Shown piece after piece: positions 35,631 through 46,759 of a DNA stretch of 64,000 nucleotides. Both the position numbers and the translations under genes were made by a program. Within the stretch, counting starts at the first letter, position 1. Each line of letters starts with the position of its first letter. Below the pieces are notes generated by a model. It worked only from the letters and a program-made list of their open reading frames with translations, searched no databases and was not told the DNA's origin. The DNA is taken from NCBI GenBank assembly GCA_947652605.1, contig OX393581.1, positions 26,158,788-26,222,787 of the forward strand, written 5' to 3'. This stretch comes from Elmis aenea (lineage: Eukaryota > Arthropoda > Insecta > Coleoptera > Elmidae).

Positions 35631-36025
35631 CACAATCAAAATTTATATTAGCACACGTCAGCACACATCTAGCACAACATTTAGGTTCAAAAAATTCCTT
35701 CGAATTGTTAGCTTGAGGGGCTATAATGTTTACAGCCCCCCAACTTTAAATCAAATTTGTCGCGTAACGGAAACAGCACAATCAAAAATTTTGTCGGCGC
35801 ACGCTAGCAGAAGGTTTGCACAACATGCTCGTCCAAACAAAATTTTTAAATTATGTGTTGGAAGGCTACCATGTCTACAGCCCCCCAATTTTTAATTGAA
35901 TTAATAGCCCAACGAAAACAGCACAATCAAAACTTTTATTAGCTCACGCTAGCATAAGGCAAGCACAACATTCTACGCAAAAAAAAGTTTAATTTCAAAT
36001 GTGGGGGGCCGAGGACATGGACTTT
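35631..36025 (+). repeat. Tandem repeat, ~146-bp unit, about 2.5 copies
   Basis: Units start with cacaatcaaaa at 35631, 35777 and 35922, so the period is 146 then 145 bp. Shared landmarks are the gcacacg/gcacgctagca block, agcacaaca and tacagccccccaa before the next unit. The third unit departs near 35990, where gtggggggccgaggacatgg looks like an inverted version of the catgtctacagcccccc segment. The open frame at 35584-35895 follows the repeat and is unlikely to be a gene. Confidence 0.8.
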
Positions 36026-37676
36026 TGTTTCTGAGTTATTCAAGTTTTTTTATTTGAAAATATTGACAGGAACAGAACTCTGGAAAAATATTAATAGTTA
36101 ACAACTTATTTGTGTTAGAAGTTTAGTTCAATGGACCGGGCATACAAAAAATACCCTATATAAAGTTGCGTATCGGTGCGCAAAAACAAAACACGTATAG
36201 CAGAAAATAATTTTAGGTTATGTAGTAACTGAGCACAAACAACTTTTATTCGAAACTTTTTTTTTTGTCGTCATCGCAGGATGAGGTATTGATGCGTTAC
36301 GTTACTTTTTTTACGCTCTGTATGTATGGTATTTATATTTATACTCGAACCTACATACAACGCTGTGAATATGTGACTTAATTATCCAATCTAGTAATTT
36401 TTTTCTTTCTGGTATTGCAGTTTTGTAGTTAGTAATTAAATCACAGTAGTATTAAACAAGCGCACTAAAGGTATTTTTTGTGTAATTAATTTTTTAAATT
36501 TATGTAGCAGGTAAATCTTTGAATTTTTTTTTTATACAGAACCGTGTCCGCTTAACCGACTATGGAATATTAATAAATTTAAACTCTTACTGTTTTATGT
36601 TGATTTTTGGTACTACTGGACGAATTTCCAAAAATTTGATTGCTTCACTAAAGTTAAAACTGTTTTATAATAGATTTTTATAATATTAGTTTTAAAAATC
36701 TTGTATGCAAATGTTAATAGTTTTGATAAATTTAACCCCAATATTTGTAAAATAAGATTGCAAATAAAAATTCCTTTTACTTTTCTCTGGACGACTCTAT
36801 AAGTAAACATCACACAGAAATAAACGTATTTTGGTTTTAGGGACCCGAATTTACATAAGAAATGGGAGTATATACAAAATTTATTGAAATTACCTGTCAA
36901 ATAACACGTTTAAACAAACAAGAAGCCTTTAAAAATTAAGAAAAACTGGCTTACACCTGTTTCCAAAACTGTTAGACAAGAATATCCGATTAGCAAGTAA
37001 GCAAATTAGAATCTCCGAGTTCCCACTTGAGCCTCGATACAAAAATGCCATAACTCTTATCATAAATGTCAGTTTAATGTATAAAACTGTACAAAGATTT
37101 ATTCAGAAATCAAAAAGGTCGTAACAAATAAGCACATTGATTTTTATGGCACTATAAAATTGTTTTTGGGTATACATAGTTTGGTTTATATCCTGACTTC
37201 ATTAAGAAGATAATATTACAATGAAGTAACATGAAACTTAAGCAAGACCGCCGATTATGGTTTTCAGTAAATCATTAGCTGAGTGTGTGTTACTGCAGAA
37301 TTTATGTTAGTAAATATAATAAAATACGTCTTTTACTATATCTTTATAAATAAAATAATATTTATTAAGTGGTTTCGGAATTGCAACAGCTTATAGACAG
37401 GTTTGTAAATGCTAATATCTATATATCGTAGATATGTAATAAAATGTAACGGGTAAAACACCTCTAAAATTAAATCATATATGTCTAAATCGAAACACCT
37501 AATAATATATGATAACATAACATTTTACAACTAGTTATCCCAATATACTAATGTTACCTAATGACTTTATACTCGCATGAGAGGCGTTAAAAATTTAATA
37601 GTGAATAAAAAATAAACCAAACGTTAGTCATTACCACTTTTAAAAATAAACAGGTATTCGTTTGTTTAAAACTATG
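36026..37676. other. AT-rich non-coding sequence
   Basis: No motif-bearing ORF or inverted repeat was recognised. The 95-codon minus frame at 36613-36900 has no known domain. Confidence 0.4.
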
Positions 37677-38100
37677 CAGGGTGATTGATTGGAACCGTGC
37701 ATTAAAAATATATGAAGAATGAAAAAGGGTATTAATCTGAAATTTTGGTGATGACCATAATAGCATATGATCTGTTTAATGAAAATATTTTTAAGATGGC
37801 GGTATCTACTTTCTTAATTCAAATGCAATGGTCTCTTTTTTATTGCATTTTTGGATTTAACACGTTATTTTAGAGAAACTTTTGATAGCATTCCCTATGC
37901 CTAAGTGCAGTAGATTTTTAGATTTTTGGACTTAAAAAAAATTGATTTACACCGTGATGCTTAATATTATCTACCGCCGCACATTTTTGAAGCGAAAACG
38001 CTCAAATTGAGACATTGCATAGAAGAAACCTTGAGGAGTTCATACTGGAATTTTTGCAATCGATGCATTACTTACAGGGTGTCCAAAATTTAGTTTTTTT
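37677..38100 (+). repeat. Dispersed repeat, copy 1 (partner 48144-48605)
   Basis: Begins CAGGGTGATTGATTGGAACCG and stays similar to 48144-48605 in the same orientation through atgaagaatgaaaaag, ctaccgccgcacatttttg and gatgcattacttacagg to ggtgtccaaaattta. The start resembles a Tc1/mariner-type end (CAGGGTG), but no inverted partner end is visible, so both copies may be truncated. Copy 1 continues into A/T-rich sequence that has no counterpart in copy 2. Confidence 0.8.
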
Positions 38101-38910
38101 TTAAATGCAACTTCAGACCACAAAAGCTCATTTTTTACAAAGATAAACCCAACATTTTTTTTTCATTTTTAAATGCAAAATTAAATTTTGCATCAATCTT
38201 ATTAGCGTTTCCCACAACTATCTGCAATAATTTTCGAGTTATTAAGAATTTTTAATCAAGTTAAGAGAAAATTGTAATGTTTTTAAAGTTAGCCTTGGAA
38301 ATGACAACAAATGCCAATATTAATAACTGTCACACTTTTATCGCGTTTGTCTGAAGTATTCGTGAAAATGGAAAATCAAGAGTATTCAAACACGAATATT
38401 TTGATATTTGATAGTTTTGTTGCTACATTTTCATTAATTTTTTTTTATAAGGACGCACAAACAAATGTTACTTTAAATAAGAAGAATAAGAAGTTTAAGC
38501 GAACCTTTTCTCAAGCTTGTTTAAAAACTTTTTTCAGAAATATTTTAATTGGAAGAAATTTCAGTAAGGTGTTTATTTGTTAATTGTTTTAAGTCACCGT
38601 TCAAAAAATTTCTTATTTAAACAATATTATTGATCGATTTAGCTGAAAGTACGTACATTTTATTGTTCGAGGGGCAAGCTTTGGAGAGAATAAAAAACAC
38701 GCTTAACATTTCTGGGTCATGTTGAGAACTGCCGAAAATAGGCGGGACTTATCCATGACCTAATTTTGAATTCTTGACGTGACGTTCTGGTAATATGTCG
38801 AAAGTATGTAGTAAAAAATTGTAAGTTTACAATTTAGTTACAGTATAAAAAGCGTATATTTACACAATGTGTATAAAATTAGTTTGCTTTATTTAGAAAA
38901 CAAAAATCTT
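38101..38910. other. Sequence downstream of the repeat, weakly transposon-like
   Basis: A frame at 38311-38583 (with ENQEYSNTNILIF) faintly recalls the N-terminal helix-turn-helix segment of arthropod mariner-like transposases (SNTDYxDMxxIYG), but the match is too poor to call. It is plausible as element interior because it follows the CAGGGTG repeat. Confidence 0.2.
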
Positions 38911-39152
38911 TACCGAGCTTGGTGGATGGCTGATAAGCAAGCTTAGCGAGTAATCGGAAGGTCTTGGGTTCGAATCCCGCCGCCCTGTCATCGTAGGGGT
39001 TTCAGGTGGTTTCTCCTACCTACTATAGGCAAATGCGGTGACAATAGTTCCACCTACACTTACTTTACCCACCCTATCCTTGTTCCCCGCCCCCTCCACC
39101 CCGCGGACGATTATGGCCTCACCAGTTGAAGCGTCCACAAATTAAAAAAAAA
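38911..39152 (+). mobile_element. tRNA-derived SINE, about 240 bp
   Basis: The head accgagcttggtggatggctg carries an A-box-like region, and the classic B box GGTTCGAATCC lies at 38967-38977, about 40 bp later, as in RNA polymerase III promoters of tRNA genes. A C-rich, non-tRNA body follows (ccccgccccctccaccccg), ending in a short A-rich tail (attaaaaaaaaat). The tRNA-like part cannot fold as a full functional tRNA by eye and has no CCA or terminator typical of a gene. It is expected to move using LINE machinery. No clear target duplication was found. Confidence 0.75.
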
Positions 39153-40572
39153 TAATGTTTTACAATCTGTTGATAAAAGTCCACAAAAATCTAAATGTTG
39201 AATATACCAGCATTCCAACTTTAGCATGCTGAGAGTGTTTAATATCAGAGTCGCACAAAAATAAGTGATACAAAAATTCTGTTCGCTAAAATGTAACAAA
39301 CGACATTCGATGACGTTCTATAGGAACAAGTATATAAAATGAAATTGGTTTTCTGGTAGATCTGTTAGGCTGAATTTCGTTAACTTAAAATATTATTATA
39401 GCTTTTCACTATAATTAGTGCTTCACCCACTAAAAGTTAATGGACAGAATTTGATACAATGTATCGTAATTAAACAGGCCAAGACGACGGACACTATTAT
39501 GTGATTGAATTTTAATGAGTTGATACAGTTACTAGCTAACATCTTAATTTAAGGCGTTTATTGTTAATTAATGTAAATTTTGGTTAGATATGCGGACCGA
39601 TGAGCGTCAAACAGACTGCACAATTCAATCTGAATCCTAATTGCTGACAAGAACTACGTTTAATTAATTGAAAACCTTAAACGGATAAGTGGTACCACTA
39701 CAACTAAACATGAACTGAATTTGTGTGATTACATTAAAAACAAGTACAGGAATACATTTCTTTCAAATATAACTTTTGAATATGGATTTTTTTAAAAATG
39801 TTTTTGCTTTTAAGTTTACTTAGACATCAATAGTACCATTTTTAAAGAAATAATTGCCATTTGTTTTCGATGATAAAATCTTGACAAATTTTTAAATTGT
39901 GATTCTTGTAACTGTTACCTCAATACTTGTATAATCTTTGTGCTGTTGGCAATTCTGTAAAGGAAGTGGATTTATCATCATAAATGAGCTCCGTATTTGA
40001 CTTTATCAGTAAGATATTTTTAGCCTAAGAGCAACTAGCAATTACAAATTCCCATCATTTGTTGCATATATGCCGGTTATAAAATTTTGTTATTTTCAAA
40101 TTTATATTACATACAGCAGGGGTCGTAGAGACGAATTGAACAATTCAAATAAAAAGTAAAAATAAAGTAGTTTTTTACGGCTAATTAATGCTAAATAAAA
40201 TAGGAGAGCTTTAAATAAAGTGCCGTTAATGGAAATGTTAAAAAAGCATCGTGGCCAAGAGCACAGTTGATAATTTCATTATTGTAATAATCGATTTTAA
40301 ATCTTTTTTGTACGTTACGGGTGTCAATAAGCAAAATTTTATGAAGTTTAACGAAAGAATAAGCAATATTATGTAATTTATTGATTTTTTGGCTTATAAA
40401 TTTAAAGAATGATACCTATTTATTAAAAATTTATCGCGTCGTTTTTTTTATTATTGTGAACCCATTTAATTGTGCCCATTCCTCTCATATAAAAATTTCA
40501 AGTCCGAAAACCCATTGAAAATGTATTTAAAAATAAAAATATTGTGATTAGTTTGGAGTTCCTAATTTTATG
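39153..40572. other. AT-rich non-coding sequence
   Basis: Nothing recognised on either strand. Confidence 0.45.
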
Positions 40573-40580
40573 TCCTAAGC

Positions 40581-40801
40581 CAGTGGTCTCCAACCTGTCG
40601 ATCGCGACTTTCTCACTAGTCGATCTTGAGGATTGTATATTTTTAATAATTACCTATTCCCCATATTTACCTTTGTTTTGCTATACAATACTTTAAAAGA
40701 CAAAATTTTGTGGCAATAACTTCATAATTTTTCAAAAATAGACTCGGGTACGAATTTGACATAAAAAGTGATGCTAGACCACAAAAGGTTGGAGACCACT
40801 G
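40581..40801 (+). mobile_element. hAT-type MITE, 221 bp (family A), exact 8-bp target duplication
   Basis: Ends CAGTGGTCTCCAACCTG and inverted AGGTTGGAGACCACTG. Identical 8 bp, tcctaagc, on both sides (40573-40580 and 40802-40809). The interior has gtcgatcgcgac and ctagtcgatcttgagg near the left end and gggtacgaatttgacataa near the right end. Same family and orientation as 46509-46751. Confidence 0.93.
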
Positions 40802-40809
40802 TCCTAAGC

Positions 40810-41344
40810 CGTTTCTACAGAGAAGCTGCGTCTACAAACTGTGCGCCATTTTTTACATTATACATTTATACACAAGAAATTTAAACAATTTAGTTTGAAC
40901 TTTTTACTCATTTAACGCACTAAAAAGCTCAACACTTTTTATATTTATAAAGCTAGTTGCTTTTTAAAAGAATTAATATTTTAAAGTACGGACATCATAA
41001 CTTCGTATCAATAAATATTATCATCGTATAATTAAAATTTGTAAGTGGTCTGTTGCACAAACAACTTTAGCATAATATTTTCAACAAATGGAGGATTTAT
41101 CGAAGCCACTGGTGTGATTAAATTTATAAATTCCTTTTTTTATATTCTAACGGTTTTATTGAACAACTGCTTAAACTCATCAAGTTTAATACTGTTTAAC
41201 GCCTCTTTAACCCTGCGTTGGTCGAAATACGCAATGAGATATCTTTGGTCGCAATATATCCCAGAGACACATTATAATTGTTCTGTATCATCGATTTATA
41301 TTTTGTTCATAGCAAACCAATAAAAATAAAGAATAAAGCTTTTG
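40810..41344. other. AT-rich spacer
   Basis: Nothing recognised. The frame at 41045-41323 has no known motif. Confidence 0.4.
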
Positions 41345-41790
41345 AATTATTGTTTTTTTTTAGAAAAACTTCTGCACTTTTATGCGGAAGTGAAACGTGG
41401 GCACTCACAAATAAAAATAGTAGCCGAGTGAATTTAGCTGAAACGAGATTTCTAAGAAAAATCCAAGGGAATTCCAAAAAAGATAGAATCAGGAACGAAA
41501 CGTATAAAGAACAATTAAAGATAAAATCAGTCGAAACAAAAATACAAGAAAGACAGCTGGAATGATAGGGTCACATTTATAGGATGAAAGAAGAAAGGTT
41601 AATCAGTAAAGCCTATGAAGCAAGATCAGGGGGAAAAACAAAAGAGGTAGACCGAGAAAGCCTGGCAAGATTATGTTAAGAAAGCAGCAGCGGATAGAAA
41701 CAACAAATGGAAACACATAGCACAAGACAAAAAACATGAAAAAAAATCAGCACAGCACAACTCAACAGTCCTACACCTAACAGTAGAAGG
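41345..41790 (+). pseudogene. LINE ORF2 C-terminal remnant
   Basis: LLCGSETWALTNKNSSRVNLAE, TRFLRKIQGNSKKDRIRNETY, KEQLKIKSVETKIQERQLEW and, after an in-frame stop, GHIYRMKEERLISKAYEAR are the consecutive conserved blocks behind the reverse-transcriptase domain of insect LINEs (LYGSETW through the WxGH-x-RM motif). A frameshift follows, then Gln/Lys-rich sequence to about 41750. The reverse-transcriptase catalytic part is missing, as in a 5'-truncated insertion. It is the best preserved of the LINE tails here. Confidence 0.85.
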
Positions 41791-43850
41791 ACTCATGACT
41801 AAATAACAAATAGGTAAATAATTTAGAAATGTGTATAGAATATATTTTAAAATGTATTACAATAGCAGAAATATTATGGGCTAACGCCTAGTGTTCTGGA
41901 CATTAGACCTTTCACACACATCAGCTACATTCACACCAGATTTGATCTGATTGTGAAAACTTATCATTTCAGACTTTCAAGGATAACCCGTATTTAAATA
42001 AATTACAATTTGACAAGCTAAACCAAAAAAAAAAAAAATAACTTTTAAATTATGGCTTCATTGTCGCAATGTATCTTACTATTTATTTGACTGAAAGTGC
42101 TTTTAACACGTGCAGATTGCAGGATGACAAAGTTTTAATCAACGTACCTATATGTGGTCTGGATAAAGGAATGCAGGGTGAGGATAGTTTCCGTATGACA
42201 AAATATAAAAAAGTTATAATACAAAGGATGTTGTGTATCTCACAGATCTGTTGCGACCAACGCAGGATTAATTATATTTTCGCGACAAATTACTGTATTT
42301 ATGTTAAGTATTTTGACGACAGAGCTAATACATTTTTAAGGTGTATGTTTGCCATTTTACGACTAATGAATTATTGCTTCAATGTATTAGATTTTTGATT
42401 GCCAAACATACTTAAAAATGTTGACAGACAACTTATTTATTAATAAAACATTCTTAACTCTTCCAATTCCTTAGTCATAATTCAAAGACTACTTTAAATT
42501 TAACGGCATAGTTTTTCGACGATTTATTAGTTTTGATGTCAGTTGCCGACACTGATCTCTCAAAAGCTACTCAATTATTTTTAATCTGACGAGTAATCCC
42601 TGATAGCAAGTCCAGCAATTTATTAAATTAAAAATTATCTAAACTACATATTCGTCCGATTTAGATGTAAATAATTCAGGAGCCAATAATCCTAACACCT
42701 TAATTTTTATACAAAAATTTAATATCGGGTTAGCGTTTCTCGACCACCGGCTATACCTAATTGGAGGTCGCCTTCAACAAATTTTATAAATTGGAAAAAT
42801 TCCTGAGCATTCGTGACTAAGATTTATCGCGTGCGTCTACCGATAATTCCCCAATAATTTTTATTAGGTCATCGAAAACAGTCACAAAAAAATATGATAT
42901 AATCACCCTCGGACTTGAGAAAGTGTTTTTGATCTTGGTTTAGATTTCTATAATTATCGAAAATTATATATTTTCATATATCTAGTTCCGAATTATCTCG
43001 AAATTATTTGAATTAATTTTTGGAGTTATTGTGTGTTTTCGTGAACTCGTGTATTAAATATTTTGTTTATTATAGGTCTTAGAACTAATTCCTAATATTC
43101 AGAATGACTCCGATTATTTTTTGTTGGTCTAAGATTAATTAGGTTACCTGCTCGCATACATATGCAGCAGAGGAGATAATTAAATTGGGCGCCTTATATA
43201 GAAACATTTGAGATATGCTAAAATAGCAACTAAAACTTTGGTTATTCCTAGTCATTAGGCTTAAATAAAGAAGCCTCATAAATTTAGGGATAAATAAATT
43301 AATTCGAAAGGCGTGATTAATGTTTATAATTGTATTAGTGTAATTATCGTCGAATCGTATTTATTAAGTGTTTATTTTTCAGTGGCGTAACTAACATAAA
43401 TTAATAAGGAGTGTCTTAAAAAAAAGCCACAAAGCAGCTATTTTATATTTCGTTTTGCCTCAAAACTGGTTTATCAGTTTGAAATTTGGAAAATACCATC
43501 TTTGAAATTTTGATCGGCAAAAACAGAAGGTTGTTCTTTTATCTAGCAAAAAATTAAAACAAAATGCGTAAGAGTGTTAAATTATAACACTCACATAACG
43601 ATTACTTAACCTAAAATCGGCATTTTCATCGAAAGCAGCATAACAATTTTCGTAGCTCTTATCACTAAATGTATTTATTCGGTAATTAAAAACAAGTTCT
43701 ACCGATGTTTTTTCAGTAAAAGCGTCTTGTTTCTTGTTAGAGCTAAAATATGGGTTTAGCAAATTCATTCTTAATATTACCTAATATACATGGACAATTT
43801 TTATTGCTCTTGATTCCATAATTTGACAAAAAAAAATTTATTTTGTGTTA
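41791..43850. other. AT-rich non-coding sequence
   Basis: The 109-codon + frame at 42069-42398 contains several Cys but no recognised domain and is plausible by chance. CAGTGGCGTAACTA at about 43383 resembles an orphan hAT end. A short (A)n run occurs at 42028-42041. Confidence 0.4.
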
Positions 43851-43852
43851 TA

Positions 43853-44922
43853 CAGGGTGGTCTACTTTTTTATAGCAGGACTTTAACAGTCGATACAAAA
43901 ACTTATTTTAAAACGGATATTTCATATCAACATGGGTCCATACACGCTTCATTATAAAGATACACGGTGTTGAAATTTTTGAAAAAATATCGATAATTTT
44001 TAACCGTTTCCCAACCAGTATATAAATTTAAAGCAAATTTGGTATATAGTACCACCTTACCAGGTTACCACATTCGGTGAGAATGTCAAGCCTCAAAAGC
44101 TACCAGTGACGGAGTTGTGTTTAATAAATTTTATATAAAACTAGTACGGCCCTGTTTAAAATCAAACTTAAACCGGTTTTGGGGTAGAGCACTTTATTCT
44201 AAACAAAAAGTGTCTCTTAATCTTTCTTCGTATCTACCACGGTTTGGCGCGAAATTTGATTTATTTTACTATTCTTGAAACAATTTGCTCATTAGTTTGA
44301 TCTAAAAATATCGCGAAAAACAGAAAATTGCAGATTGCAGAGTAAATGCTCATTAATCGTTAATTTAGCGGAAATTCTTCCGTCATTATAAGCATGTTTT
44401 GTTGTTAAAAACCGCAAAAATCGGCAATTAGTTCTTTATTTCGAATATTAGCGATATTTTTAGATCAAACTTGTGAGCTAATTTTTCACAAGAATAGTAA
44501 AATAAATCAAATTTCGCGGCAAACCGTGGTAGATACGAAGAAAAATCTAAAGACACTTTTTGTTTAGAATAAAATGCTCTACCCAAAAACAAGTTTGAGT
44601 TTGATTTTGAACAGAGCCGTACTACTTTTTTATAAAATTTATTATAACTGAACCCCCACAACTCTGCCACTGGTACCTTGTGAAGCTTGACATTGTCACC
44701 GAATGTGGTAACCTGGAAGGTGGTATTGTACACCAAATTTGGTTTAAATGTATCTGCTGGTTGAGAAACGGTTAAACATTATCGATATTTTTTCGAAAAT
44801 TTCAACACCCTGTATCTTTATAATGAAGCGTTTATGGACCCATGTTGATATGGAATATTCGTTTTAAAATATGTTTTTGTATCGACTGTTAAAGTCCTGC
44901 TACAAAAAAGTGGATCACCCTG
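43853..44922 (-). mobile_element. Tc1/mariner-like long foldback element, copy 2 (1070 bp)
   Basis: Ends CAGGGTGGTCTAC and GTGGATCACCCTG with TA on both sides (43851-43852 and 44923-44924). Arms and loop match the element at 6906-7960, but the loop (around gctcattaatcgttaattt) is in the opposite orientation, so the whole element is inverted relative to copy 1. Frames at 44428-44736 follow an arm and carry no transposase motif. Confidence 0.87.
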
Positions 44923-45034
44923 TATGTCTTCATTCGCTACAAAAAAAACAACAAAATCTGCAATGTTTCATGATAGGCATAAACTTACTCGTATAAATTA
45001 TAATTTAAAAAAGCATAACAGATTTCAGACTTAC

Positions 45035-45134
45035 CGGATAGATTCGATTCGTACGGTTTCACATCGGTACTAACCACTATGTGTATATTACCGGCTGTCT
45101 CTATTACAACGAAAGCGCCGAATGGTTGGTGGAG
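45035..45134 (-). CDS. Exon-like open block ending in a consensus donor (speculative)
   Basis: On the minus strand, 33 codons after an in-frame stop read LHQPFGAFVVIETAGN, then IHIVVSTDVKPYESNLS, and end at gtaagt (45034 downwards). Composition is clearly less AT-rich than the surroundings and the peptide looks protein-like (alternating hydrophobic residues, then VKPYE). No acceptor or start codon is convincing at the upstream side. It could be the end of a coding exon of an unknown gene, part of a transposon, or chance. I do not recognise the protein. Confidence 0.2.
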
Positions 45135-46158
45135 TTAACACACAGTGATTTTTTAAATTTATTTTTTAATGCATAACATATAATGATATAATGTACTCAC
45201 ATGTCCCAAATTTAAGGCGTAACATGGGATTTCGCTTATCATAGGATCATAGCCACGAAGTCAGTTTAACTGAAGCAAAGTTGTGAAATATGGTGACAAA
45301 TTCTAACCTCAAATAAAAAGTCCTCTTAGTTAGTTATAATTTTCGGTTTTTTGGTTAATTACATTTACTTGTATAGATATCGAAAACAGCACTTTCTGTA
45401 GAGAATTTTTTCATTTGTTTAAGCTGTTCTAATTAGATTTTTTGTCAGACGTTTCTTCTGTTATTTACTTTATTTCGTTGCGCGCCATTTTATATTTTGC
45501 ATAAAAATGTAGTTTCGAAAACTTTAAATACAATAATGTAAACGTACTAAAATTGCCATTTAAAAAACATCTTCAAAAAGTTCAAAAATTGCGATATTTA
45601 ATGAAAAATTGAAAACAACGTTAATATTAAACAAAAACTATCTAAAATGCAACGAACTTTTAACACTGTTACCACGAATTTTATTGTTTATAATTTAATT
45701 CAGTTTCAAGACAAAAATTGTTTTTCAGTTTTATTGATTGACATGGTTATTAAAAAATCATGGTGATTACCAAAAACTAAAAAAAAGGTGGCGTTACTGG
45801 ACATCTTTTTTTATATTTCAGAGTAGTTTCGTTTTTCATGGCAATGTTGATTTTATAAATAATATTTTTATATTCTTTTGCAGCTATTTTTCTAAATTAT
45901 TTTTGTACCAGTAGGGTTTAAATTTTAAATCATCCCATTTACAATTAGAGGTACTATATTTAATGCAAAAATCCAATATGATTCTTACAACAATAAGATG
46001 ATGGTCCAAGATAGATCAGACGTCTGGATAAAATTATAATTATAGAAAATAAAAGCCGTTTTAAATATTTGATTTTAGTTTTTTATTATATCTAAAGAGA
46101 AAAACAATGCAAAAAAGAACGTTACTGATTTTTAAAGTGTTTTTCAGAATAATGTTTG
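45135..46158. other. AT-rich spacer
   Basis: Nothing recognised. Confidence 0.45.
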
Positions 46159-46166
46159 TACTAAGC

Positions 46167-46379
46167 CAGTTTTTCTCAAAATGTGGTATGCGGACCCCTG
46201 GGGGTCCCTGAATATTTTTGAAGGGGTCCCTTAAGCTTTTTATTCATGTTTAAAAATCATTCAAATTTATTTGCCAGTCTAAGAAAACTAAAATATTGTC
46301 TACAAAACAATTAATTGGGATCATCTGTAGCTTTTAATTTGGATAGGGGTCCTTAGGATAAAAAATTTGAGAAACACTG
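46167..46379. mobile_element. hAT-type MITE, 213 bp (family B)
   Basis: Left end CAGTTTTTCTCAAA and right end inverted TTTGAGAAACACTG. Flanks tactaagc and aacaaagc match at 6 of 8 positions. Inside lie gacccctgggggtccctg and aggggtcc motifs near the ends. The pattern is that of an old, non-autonomous hAT insertion. Confidence 0.72.
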
Positions 46380-46508
46380 AACAAAGCCATGGTAGTTTAC
46401 CTTTCAGATTCAATTTTATTGCCAAATTACTCAACTATGCTCCAAATTATCCGATCTTGTAGTTTTTGATATGAGCGAGATCTTCATGTTGAGCCTGTCT
46501 AGCTAAAG

Positions 46509-46751
46509 CAGTGGTCTCCAACCCGTCGATTGCGATCGACCGGTCGATCGCGACGTCCTCACTGGTCGATCTCGAGGATTTTACATTTTAAATAATTAAT
46601 TTTTTTCTATATTTACCTTTGTTATGCTATGCAACCCTATAATAAACAATACAATTTTGAGGCAATATTTTTATAATTTTTCAAAAGTAGATTTCGGGTA
46701 CGAATTTGACATAAAAAGTGATCCAAGACCACAAAAGGTTGGAGACCACTG
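46509..46751 (+). mobile_element. hAT-type MITE, 243 bp (family A), exact 8-bp target duplication
   Basis: Ends CAGTGGTCTCCAACCCG and inverted AGGTTGGAGACCACTG. Identical 8 bp, agctaaag, at 46501-46508 and 46752-46759. Compared with the 40581 copy it has an extra segment near the left end, cgaccggtcgatcgcgacg, a local palindrome. Both copies keep gggtacgaatttgacataa. Confidence 0.93.
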
Positions 46752-46759
46752 AGCTAAAG

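Noticed and set aside
38911..38985. Possible functional tRNA gene
   Set aside because: The B box is perfect but no full cloverleaf with paired acceptor stem was found, and a C-rich body plus A-tail follows; a SINE is the better explanation.
42069..42398. 109-codon Cys-containing frame
   Set aside because: No conserved spacing of Cys, no signal peptide or domain, and length compatible with chance.
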